Positions 57,869 through 64,000 of a stretch of DNA of 64,000 nucleotides are shown here, one piece after another. This DNA is from Acidovorax sp. sif1233 (GTDB lineage: Bacteria; Pseudomonadota; Gammaproteobacteria; Burkholderiales; Burkholderiaceae_C): the NCBI RefSeq assembly GCF_019218755.1, contig NZ_JAHUWZ010000002.1, forward strand, positions 891,302 to 955,301, read 5' to 3'. The notes beneath the pieces were generated by a model that was not told the origin of the DNA, searched no databases, and was given only the letters and a program-made list of their open reading frames with translations. Made by a program: the position numbers and the translations under genes. Each line of letters begins with the position of its first letter. Within the stretch, counting starts at the first letter, position 1.

Positions 57869-59392
57869 CCTGCGGCGCAGCGCGAGCAGGCCGAGCAGTG
57901 CACCCAGCAGCGCCAGTGCGCCGCCGCCCAGCGTGGGAATGGGCTGCGCGCCGCCGGGGCCGGGGCCCGCGGTGGGGGCAAAACGGGCCGACACACTGCG
58001 CGCCCCGTCGATCGCCACGGTGCAGGTGGCGCCCGTGCCAGTGCAGGCGCCGCCCCAGCCCGCGAAGGCCTGGCCCGTGCCGGGCGTGGCGGCCAGGGTG
58101 ACGTGCAGCGGCGCACCCTCATCCGTGTAGGTGAAGGCGCAGGTGGCGGTGGTGGTGGCCGCGCACAGGGCCGGGCCGCCCGCCACGGTGCCGTGGCCGG
58201 TGATGCCGACGTTCAGCGGATAGCTGCCCAGGCGCCGCTCCACCGCGCCGATGTCGCACTGGCTGCCTTGCGGGCGGGCGGCACCGCGCTGGTCGGTGGT
58301 GGCGCCGGTGGCAGCGCAGTCCACCGCGTCGATGGCGCTGCCCGTGGCGCCGGGCATGCGGGTGAGCGTGGGGCCGCCGTTGTCTTGCAGCGGGCCGAGT
58401 TGCGGGTCCAGGGCCAGGTTGCCCGTGCCGGCGAAGCCGCCCTCCACGATGCTGTGGCTGACGGTGGTGCTGGCCTCGATGATGTCGCTGATCTGCGGTC
58501 CCGTGGTGGTGGTGTTGCCCCAGAAGATGCTGGCGATGACCTGGGGCATGCTGATGCCGCCGCCGCCGCCGAGGCTGTAGAGCGCGCCGCCTTCCTGCGC
58601 CGTATTGCCGCTGAATGTGCTGTGCGTGATGACCGGGCTGCTGTTGCCCAGGTGGCCGCCGTTGCTGTAGATAGCACCGCCGTGCGTGGCGGCGTGGTTG
58701 TCGTGAAAGGTGCTGTGGCTGATGGCGGGGCTGGCGATGGCGCCCGGGGCAAAGTTGGCGATGGCGCCGCCCGAGGAGGCCCGGTTGCCGCTGAAGGTAC
58801 TGTGGCTGATGGTGGGGCTGGCGGGCGCCATGCTCATGGCGCGGTTGAAGATGGCGCCGCCACCGCCAGCGGCAAAGTTGCCCGAGAAGACGACGTGCGT
58901 GATGCGCGGGCTGCAGGGGCCGTGGCACAGCAGGCCGCCGCCAGCGTCCATGGCGGCGTGGCCCCGGGCGATGCTCAGGCCGTCGATCACCGTGCTGGCG
59001 GTGATGTGGCCGCCGGGCGTGGTGCCGTCCAGGCGCAGCACGCGGCGCTGGTTCTCGCCGTCGAGCACGGTGGCGCTGGCATTCACGGGCGCGGGCCGCT
59101 CGGCCAGGGTGCTTTCGGTGCCCATGAAGCCGCCATAGAGCGCCAGGTTGCGCGCGATGCGAAAGCCCTCGGCATCCGCCGTCTGGCTGTAGCTGCCTTG
59201 CGCGAGCCAAATTTCGGTGCAGGCGGCATCCGCCAGCGCGGCGGGCAGCGGCGCGGCCTGCGCCCAGGTGCTGCCATCGCCCGTGCCCGTGGGGCTGGCG
59301 CGGCAGACGGCGGCCTGGGCGCTGGCGCCGGACAAGGACAGCAGCAGCGTGGTGGTGAAGGACAGAAGGCGGTAGAGGGCGAGTTGAGTCAT
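57863..59392 (-). CDS. Parallel beta-helix secreted protein with IPTL-CTERM tail
   Basis: From ATG 59392 this is 509 residues. A signal peptide (ending GASAQA) precedes VCRASPTGTGDGSTWAQAAP, the typical N-cap, then a beta-helix with repeats of the type ISHSTFSGNxAxxGGAI (about 130-330), and DQRGAARPQGSQCDIGAVE. An InlB-type repeat follows (GQAFAGWGGACTGTGATCTV) and the tail PIPTLGGGALALLGALLGLLALRRRV. It is the first gene of a three-gene operon divergent from the NarL-type two-component system, with a dyad between them. Confidence 0.85.
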   Translation of the reverse strand: MTQLALYRLLSFTTTLLLSLSGASAQAAVCRASPTGTGDGSTWAQAAPLPAALADAACTEIWLAQGSYSQTADAEGFRIARNLALYGGFMGTESTLAERPAPVNASATVLDGENQRRVLRLDGTTPGGHITASTVIDGLSIARGHAAMDAGGGLLCHGPCSPRITHVVFSGNFAAGGGGAIFNRAMSMAPASPTISHSTFSGNRASSGGAIANFAPGAIASPAISHSTFHDNHAATHGGAIYSNGGHLGNSSPVITHSTFSGNTAQEGGALYSLGGGGGISMPQVIASIFWGNTTTTGPQISDIIEASTTVSHSIVEGGFAGTGNLALDPQLGPLQDNGGPTLTRMPGATGSAIDAVDCAATGATTDQRGAARPQGSQCDIGAVERRLGSYPLNVGITGHGTVAGGPALCAATTTATCAFTYTDEGAPLHVTLAATPGTGQAFAGWGGACTGTGATCTVAIDGARSVSARFAPTAGPGPGGAQPIPTLGGGALALLGALLGLLALRRRV

Positions 59393-59432
59393 TTTTTGAT
59401 AGCTGCTGGCGCTTGTCCCGCAAGGCCTGTAG
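59392..59432 (+). repeat. Dispersed GATAGCTGC...GCGCTT repeat, copy 8
   Basis: TTTTTTGATAGCTGCTGGCGCTTG then CCCGCAAGGCC. It directly abuts the start codon of the beta-helix gene on the minus strand. Confidence 0.7.
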
Positions 59433-59510
59433 CCCCGGGATACCTGTATCGCCTTGCAACACAAGGCTACGGTTTGACACAGCGCAAGGCTACGCAGCCT
59501 CCACGCCCCT

Positions 59511-59536
59511 GTCTGTCCCCCTATAGGACGACAGAC
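59511..59536. promoter_or_regulatory. Candidate operator between IPTL operon and two-component system
   Basis: Arms GTCTGTC (59511-59517) and GACAGAC (59530-59536) flank the palindromic centre CCTATAGG (59520-59527), all sharing one axis; 24 of 26 positions obey the dyad. It lies in the 176-bp gap between the divergent genes and is a good candidate NarL-type regulator site. Confidence 0.6.
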
Positions 59537-59568
59537 GCGCGCCGGAGGCTGTGGCAGCATCCGCGGGC

Positions 59569-60246
59569 ATGGACTTGCCCAACGACCCCATCCGCGTCGC
59601 CGTGGTGGAAGATGACGCGGCCTGCCGCATCGCCCTGGCCTATGCGCTGCAAGCCGCACCCGACATGTGCGTGCAATGGCTGGCGTGCAGCCGGGCCGAG
59701 GCGCTGGCCGCCCTGCAGGACGGCCCGCCGCTGGACGTGCTGCTGCTCGACCTGGGCCTGCCCGACGGCAGCGGCCTTGACGTGCTGCCCGCTCTGCAGG
59801 CGCGCTGGCCCGCGGCGGCGACCATGGTCAGCACCATGTTCGGCGACGAGGCGCACGTGCTGCACGCCATCGAGGCCGGGGCCATGGGCTACCTGCTCAA
59901 GGACCTGCCGCCCCAGGCCGTTCTGGACGAGGTGCGCAGCCTGCACGCGGGCGGCAGCCCCATCAACCCGCTGGTGGCGCGCAAGCTGCTGGTACGCCAG
60001 CGCCTCCACGCCCTGCCCTCCCTGCCGCCGCCCGCCCCGGCGCAGATCGACGCCGCCCCCTCCGCGCGCGAGGTCGAACTGCTGCGCCTGGTGGCGCACG
60101 GCCACTCGGTGGACGAAGTGGCCCAGGCCATGGGCGTGTCGCGAAACACGGTGCGCACCTTCGTGCGGCGCGTGTACGTCAAGCTGCAGGTGACGACCCG
60201 CGCCGAAGCCGTCACCACCGCGTTGCGTCAAGGTTGGCTGGAGTGA
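59569..60246 (+). CDS. NarL/FixJ-type response regulator
   Basis: From ATG 59569 this is 225 residues (GTG 59551 is an alternative). The receiver (about 8-120) has EDD acidic residues, phosphoacceptor Asp61 in LLLDLGLPDG and Lys in GYLLKDLPP. A GerE helix-turn-helix (about 163-215: SAREVELLRLVAHGHSVDEVAQAMGVSRNTVRTFVRRVYVKLQV) follows. It is paired with a histidine kinase whose start overlaps its stop (GTGA). It is divergent from the IPTL operon that it probably regulates; the 59511-59536 dyad is the likely site. Confidence 0.9.
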   Translation: MDLPNDPIRVAVVEDDAACRIALAYALQAAPDMCVQWLACSRAEALAALQDGPPLDVLLLDLGLPDGSGLDVLPALQARWPAAATMVSTMFGDEAHVLHAIEAGAMGYLLKDLPPQAVLDEVRSLHAGGSPINPLVARKLLVRQRLHALPSLPPPAPAQIDAAPSAREVELLRLVAHGHSVDEVAQAMGVSRNTVRTFVRRVYVKLQVTTRAEAVTTALRQGWLE

Positions 60247-62234
60247 CCCGCCAATCCATGAAAAATCGGGCCCTGGCGCTTATCCAGAAAGCGCTGGCAG
60301 CTCTCTTTTTGATAGTTTTCTGCCACCTGGCCCAGGCCGCCACCTCCGCCCACCTGGCGGCAGCGCAGACTTGGCAGTCGCCCAGTGCCGCCTGGGCGCC
60401 GCCGCCCTCGCTGCACGCGGCAGACGACGCGGTGCTGGCCTCCGGCACGCCCTGGCAGGCGGTCAACCTGCCACACGCAGTGCCCCGATCCCTGCGCGTG
60501 CTCGATCCGGCGCTGGCCAGCGGCGCGCCCGTGGTGCAGTGGTGGCGCCTGTCGCTGCCCGCCAGCGCGCTCGCCGCCACGGCGCAGGGCACACGCCTGT
60601 ACATCCCGCGCTGGCAGACCATCGGGACGCTGGCGGTGTACGTGCAGGGGCGCTTGGTCTGGCAGTCGCGCGGCGACCGGCCCTGGAACAGCTTCAACGA
60701 CCCCATCTGGATCAGCCTGAGCGCCCTGCCTCATGAAGCCGCGCACACCGGCGACCTGCAAGTGCACCTGCGCATGGCCAGCCAGCAGGGCGTGGGCGGT
60801 GCGCTGTCGTCGTTGTGGGTCGGCCCCACGACGGAACTGCTCACACCCTGGCGCTGGCGCATGTTCTGGCAGACGGGGCTGGTGTCGTACTGGCGCGCCG
60901 CCTTCCTGCTGATGAGCCTGTTCGCGCTGGCGCTGTGGTTCAAGTACCGGCGCAGCCAGCAGGGCGAAGTGCGCCTGTTCCTGCTGTTCTTCGCCATGGC
61001 GGCCTGCCAGTCGGTGGCCGCGCTGCCCTACTTGGTGGACAGCGAGGGGCTGGACATGGACTTCGCCTGGTTCACCTGGATCGCCATGGCCGCGCAGTTG
61101 GCCGCGCTGGGCTGCATGGTGTGCTTCCTGTGCCTGGCTCACGGCCAGCGCTGGCCGCGCGGGGGCCGGGCGCTGGCGCTGTACCTGGCGGCGGCGGCCC
61201 TCGCCGCGCTGCCGTCGTGGTGGCCCGCCTACACCGCCACGCTGCCGCTGCTGCGCCTGCTGATGGTGCCGCCCACGCTGCTGCTGCTCACGGTGGCCGC
61301 CGTGGGGGCCTGGCGGCTGCGCAGCGCCAGCAACCTGCTGCTGGCCGCCTGGGGCGCCATGGTGGCACCCATCAGCCTGCACGACATGGCCATGCAGAAC
61401 TACTGGGGCAACATCGAAGGCATCTACCTCACGCCCTATGTCAGCGTGGGCCTGTTCACGCTGTTCCTGGTCCTCGCATTCTCGCGCTACAGCCACGCGC
61501 AAGACCAGGCCGCCCGCGCCCGCGCCACCCTGGCCGAACGCCTGGCCGCGCAGGAGCACGAACTGGGCCGCACCCACGAGCGCCTGCGCACCGCCGAGCG
61601 CGAGCAGACCCTGATGCTGGAGCGCCAGCGCCTCATGCGCGAGATGCACGACGGCGTCGGCGCGTCGCTGACCAGCGCGCTGCGCCTGGTGCAGCACGGC
61701 CAGGCCCGCCACCAGCCGGTAGACGTGGCCCAGGTCCTCAAGGAGTGCATCGACGACCTGAAGATCTCCATCGACTCGCTCGAACCCGTGGACGCCGACC
61801 TGCTGGCCCTACTGGCGGGCCTGCGCTTTCGGCTGGAGCAGCGCCTGGGCGAGGCCGGCATCACCCTGTACTGGCGCACCAGCGACGTGCCCGCCCTGCC
61901 CTGGCTTGATGCACAGAACGCCCTGCACGTGCTGCGCATCCTTCAGGAGGTGCTGACCAACATCGTCAAGCACAGCGGCGCCACGGCCATCACTGTCTCC
62001 ACGGCCGAGGCCGCCCAAGGAGTAGATCCCGGTGTGCCCGGCGTGCAGGTGTGTGTGCACGACAATGGCCGCCCTTTCTTGCCTCCCGACGCCCTGCCCC
62101 CCGGCCGCCGGGGCCTGGGCAACGTACGCAGCCGCACGCTGGCCCTGGGAGGGCACTGCGGCTGGCAGCCCCTGCAGCCCTCCGCGCAAGGCACGGTGTT
62201 CACTCTATGGCTGCCGCTGCGGCGAGGTGGATGA
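60243..62234 (+). CDS. Sensor histidine kinase with 7TM-type sensor and HisKA_3 core
   Basis: The 663 residues (GTG 60243 overlapping the regulator stop; ATG 60258 also possible) begin with a signal-like helix, then a periplasmic domain (about 35-210), seven or so membrane helices (about 215-415), a coiled coil (about 420-460), the phosphoacceptor helix with LMREMHDGVGASLTSALRLV (His469), and a HATPase with NGRPFLPPDALPPGRRGLGNVRSR. The layout fits 7TMR-DISM sensors feeding NarL-type regulators. Codons for residues about 7-28, the signal helix, lie inside a copy of the dispersed repeat, an unusual origin for coding sequence. Confidence 0.85.
   Translation: MTRQSMKNRALALIQKALAALFLIVFCHLAQAATSAHLAAAQTWQSPSAAWAPPPSLHAADDAVLASGTPWQAVNLPHAVPRSLRVLDPALASGAPVVQWWRLSLPASALAATAQGTRLYIPRWQTIGTLAVYVQGRLVWQSRGDRPWNSFNDPIWISLSALPHEAAHTGDLQVHLRMASQQGVGGALSSLWVGPTTELLTPWRWRMFWQTGLVSYWRAAFLLMSLFALALWFKYRRSQQGEVRLFLLFFAMAACQSVAALPYLVDSEGLDMDFAWFTWIAMAAQLAALGCMVCFLCLAHGQRWPRGGRALALYLAAAALAALPSWWPAYTATLPLLRLLMVPPTLLLLTVAAVGAWRLRSASNLLLAAWGAMVAPISLHDMAMQNYWGNIEGIYLTPYVSVGLFTLFLVLAFSRYSHAQDQAARARATLAERLAAQEHELGRTHERLRTAEREQTLMLERQRLMREMHDGVGASLTSALRLVQHGQARHQPVDVAQVLKECIDDLKISIDSLEPVDADLLALLAGLRFRLEQRLGEAGITLYWRTSDVPALPWLDAQNALHVLRILQEVLTNIVKHSGATAITVSTAEAAQGVDPGVPGVQVCVHDNGRPFLPPDALPPGRRGLGNVRSRTLALGGHCGWQPLQPSAQGTVFTLWLPLRRGG
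60262..60322 (-). repeat. Dispersed GATAGCTGC...GCGCTT repeat, copy 9, inside the kinase gene
   Basis: On the minus strand the segment reads CTATCAAAAAGAGAGCTGCC, then AGCGCTTTCTGGATAAGCGC, then CAGGGCCCGATTTTT. This is the repeat consensus in opposite orientation to copies 1-8. It is wholly inside the kinase coding region, encoding RALALIQKALAALFLIVF. Confidence 0.65.
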
Positions 62235-62239
62235 GCGCC

Positions 62240-62430
62240 GCATGGCAGTATCACGTTGTCATTTTTTGTACTTTTAGCAATCTGGCCGTCTACGGCATCA
62301 GCCAACGGCACGGAATTGATCAGGGAACGGAACATGTCCAAATCGCCCTGCGGGCCCCAAACAAGCTCTTCTCCAACGGGGGCATCAAAGGCTGCCGCTT
62401 GCTGGGCAAGCGCGTAGTTGCCAGTGGCTG
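62240..62430 (-). pseudogene. Unidentified coding remnant
   Basis: The minus strand encodes TGNYALAQQAAAFDAPVGEE, then LVWGPQGDLDMFRSLINSVPLADAVDGQIAKS in one open stretch, which looks like real protein by composition. There is no start codon with a ribosome binding site and a stop lies shortly upstream. I do not recognise the family. It is probably the tail of a gene lost by rearrangement. Confidence 0.35.
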
Positions 62431-62893
62431 AAAAGCAGGTCGATGACGAGCGCTAGGTCATGCCTGAGACGATCTCCTGGAGCGTCTGCCTAGGCAGCCG
62501 GCCTGCCGCGTCGACGAGCCCTTACCGCACCGGTGGCGCCGGATCGTCGATTGAATGACCGCTCGCCACCGTTGTGAAAGCGGCAACGGGCCCGAAGCCG
62601 ACGCTGGACCCCATTCCCCTAAGCGGTCATTGATTCGTACCCCAGTTGCTTGCGGCCCAAACGCGACTGTCGAGAGACCTGCCTTAGCAAATTCGCAGGC
62701 TATAGTTGGGCCAGATGAAGCCTGCGGGATTTGCGGGAATTTTTACACCTGAATGTTTGAGCAGCCCTGCGCTTGCAAACCCAGGCTGCAAGCCGCTTTC
62801 AGGAGGAAAAATTGTCCAGAGTATCCCGAACAATCCAGTCCATTCCCCAGGTTTTGCGGTCTAAGTTACGTTAGGCCGCACACTTTCAGCATT
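62431..62893. other. Intergenic debris with lower GC content
   Basis: No gene is supported. The stretch contains an inverted GCTTGCA/TGCAAGC pair (about 62771-62793) and a GTTAGGC heptamer (62870-62876) of the integron core-site type just before the ASCH gene. Confidence 0.35.
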
Positions 62894-63379
62894 ATGGTGA
62901 TCCCCGCAAATGTCCAATCCATGTGGCGCGAGTACTTGGACATCGTTCGTGATGTCGAGGAAAGTCGCTTCTATGAGGCTTTCTCCTTCGGCGACTCTCC
63001 TGCAATGGCAGACGAACTCGGACAGTTGGTTCTAAGTCGCATAAAGCAGGCGACCGCCGGCTCCGTCTGGTCGTATGAAGATGCCGGGAAGCCAATTCCG
63101 AAGAAAGGCGATCTCAGTGTTGTCACTGACTCCAGCGGAAAGCCGTTATGCATCATCGAAACCATTCAAGTCGATATAGTTCCCTTTGATCGAGTTACAT
63201 CTGAGTTCGCGTCCATTGAGGGAGAAGGTGATGGTTCTCTCACGTATTGGCGGGACGCGCACAGAGCTTACTTCACGCGGGAATGCGCTTCTTCCATGCG
63301 CGTCTTTTCTGACTCTATTCCCTTGGCCTGTGAGCAGTTCAAGGTGGTTTATCCGCTGCCAGCGCAAAGTGCCGGTTAG
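62894..63379 (+). CDS. ASCH-domain protein
   Basis: From ATG 62894 this is 161 residues. FYEAFSFGDSPAMADELGQLVLSRIKQATAGSVWSYEDAGKPIPKKGDLSVVTDSSGKPLCIIETIQV, and later EFASIEGEGDGSLTYWRDAHRAYF, match COG4405-like ASCH proteins, including the EGEGD...WR..H block. ASCH folds are related to PUA domains and bind RNA or nucleotides; some members hydrolyse modified nucleosides. No ribosome binding site is visible, and GC content is clearly lower than in the core genes, as is usual for integron cassettes, where ASCH genes are common. Confidence 0.85.
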   Translation: MVIPANVQSMWREYLDIVRDVEESRFYEAFSFGDSPAMADELGQLVLSRIKQATAGSVWSYEDAGKPIPKKGDLSVVTDSSGKPLCIIETIQVDIVPFDRVTSEFASIEGEGDGSLTYWRDAHRAYFTRECASSMRVFSDSIPLACEQFKVVYPLPAQSAG

Positions 63380-63587
63380 CTTAAGCGCTAAGCGTTGAGC
63401 GTCCGCTTTTGCTTGCCGCCACCAGCTACTTCTGGCCGTTGGCAGACCGTACAACATCGAATCCGTCCTCAATTCGGATTGAACCTTCAATCTCAACTGC
63501 TCACCAAGCCGCACATTTTTCGGTGCGATTTTGCGAATTGTTGTTGCACAATGTTTCTGAATAAGAGATTCAGGAACAGGAGGGGGC

Positions 63588-63674
63588 ATGGCTCGCATCA
63601 ATGCACTGTGCGTCTTGATCAAGGTCAAGCATCAAAAATCGACTGACAGGCGATCTACGCAGGTGCTCGGGTGA
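63588..63674 (+). CDS. Possible 28-residue leader peptide upstream of the HxsB-like gene
   Basis: ATG 63588 follows a very strong AGGAGGGGG ribosome binding site and opens MARINALCVLIKVKHQKSTD, then RRSTQVLG. The stop overlaps the GTG start of the next frame (GTGA), a sign of translational coupling. It may be the remains of a longer precursor or partner gene. Function unknown. Confidence 0.4.
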   Translation: MARINALCVLIKVKHQKSTDRRSTQVLG

Positions 63675-63877
63675 GGTACGCACCTCGGGCTATGCAGTCC
63701 AGACACCGCCTACTTCCCGATGGTCACATCGTCGTGACCGGGGCAGCCGGGGACTTTGCGTTCTTTGACAGCGAGGAATTCGATCGATTTCGCGCATCCC
63801 CGCAAAGGCTTGACCTTCGAAAACAAGCCGACTTGCGTGCCCGTTTTTTGCTCACCGATGGTGCTATATCAAGGTGA
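63671..63877 (+). pseudogene. hxsB: N-terminal fragment of an HxsB-like radical-SAM maturase, cut by an IS
   Basis: The 68 residues contain RLLPDGHIVVTGAAGDFAFF, then DSEEFDRFRASPQRLDLRKQADLRARFLLTDGAIS. This matches the N-terminal module of HxsB radical-SAM proteins of the His-Xaa-Ser peptide system as I remember it (LLP....V.N..G.....S...F......L.....LRA+.FL.DG). The frame ends at TGA 63875-63877, which is the first three bases of an IS3-family inverted repeat, so the radical-SAM core (CxxxCxxC) is separated or lost. Identification is from memory and moderately certain. Confidence 0.5.
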
Positions 63878-64000
63878 ATCGCCCCGGGTTTTCTAGACAC
63901 CTCTGAGCCTCAAACCTGAGGCCCAATAGGAGGTGCCATGAGTAAGCAAAGATACCCCGAAGAATTCAAGACCGAAGCGGTCAAACAGATCACCGAGCGT
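63875..64000 (+). mobile_element. IS3-family insertion sequence, left end
   Basis: The element begins TGAATCGCCCCGGGTTTTCT, with the TG start and GC-rich terminal repeat typical of IS3-group elements. A hairpin-forming GAGCCTCAAACCTGAGGCCC follows, and the first transposase frame starts at 63938. The right end is outside the window. It interrupts the HxsB-like gene. Confidence 0.8.
63938..64000 (+). CDS. IS3-family transposase OrfA (partial)
   Basis: ATG 63938 follows AGGAGG and opens MSKQRYPEEFKTEAVKQITE before the window ends. RYPEEFKTEAVKQ is the start of the helix-turn-helix (HTH_Tnp_1) of OrfA in IS3-group elements. The rest lies beyond the window. Confidence 0.85.
   Translation, partial: MSKQRYPEEFKTEAVKQITER

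Overview
The window is from a GC-rich betaproteobacterium, most likely a member of the Comamonadaceae close to Acidovorax. The clues are the strongly GC-biased codon use, a Bug-family (TctC-like) binding protein, many secreted proteins ending in IPTL-CTERM-type sorting tails, and a dispersed short repeat (GATAGCTGCCAGCGCTT...AAGCGCT...GGCCA) that I recall from this family. No rRNA or tRNA gene was recognised. The taxonomic call is inference; no search was run.

Layout. 1-3.3 kb: a less GC-rich surface-polysaccharide operon on the minus strand (tandem nucleotidyltransferase, GtrA-like flippase, family 2 glycosyltransferase, partial phosphodiesterase). 4-21.5 kb: ordinary chromosome (FKBP, MerR plus acyltransferase and MFS pump, nitroreductase, hybrid histidine kinase, pseudouridine synthase, EamA/MarR pair, SDR, thiolase, Bug protein, UspA, 2OG-Fe oxygenase, PilZ, and a DUF2249-nnrS pair behind an NsrR-like operator). 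21.5-30 kb: three paralogous LuxR-type regulators, a LexA-box-controlled 40-residue membrane peptide, and two IPTL-CTERM surface proteins. 30-39 kb: HU, EamA, XRE, META/DUF4377 lipoprotein, AraC, serine hydrolase, Fe-S-type regulator with MFS and DUF2165 genes, then an integrase remnant. 39.7-43.8 kb: an operon of three IPTL-type proteins divergent from a fourth LuxR paralogue. 44.2-51.6 kb: a GntR-controlled catabolic operon with a TRAP transporter, FAH hydrolase, cupin, two SDRs and a Dabb protein. 52-62.2 kb: an M20 peptidase remnant, then an operon of three IPTL-type proteins divergent from a NarL-type two-component system. 62.2-64 kb: debris, an ASCH-domain gene, and an HxsB-like gene cut by an IS3-family element.

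The most interesting structure is the thrice-repeated module in which genes for IPTL-CTERM secreted proteins (beta-helix, Kelch, YVTN propeller, FN3) are transcribed divergently from a LuxR/NarL-type regulator. The four solo LuxR paralogues each have a C-run/G-run palindrome (such as CTACCCC-N3-GGGGTAG) just upstream, and the two-component locus has its own dyad. Copies of the dispersed repeat sit between the structural genes of two of the three modules; they supply stop codons, abut start codons, and in one case encode the signal peptide of the histidine kinase. I infer a set of regulated surface-protein loci sorted by a shared exosortase-type machinery, whose enzyme is not encoded in this window.
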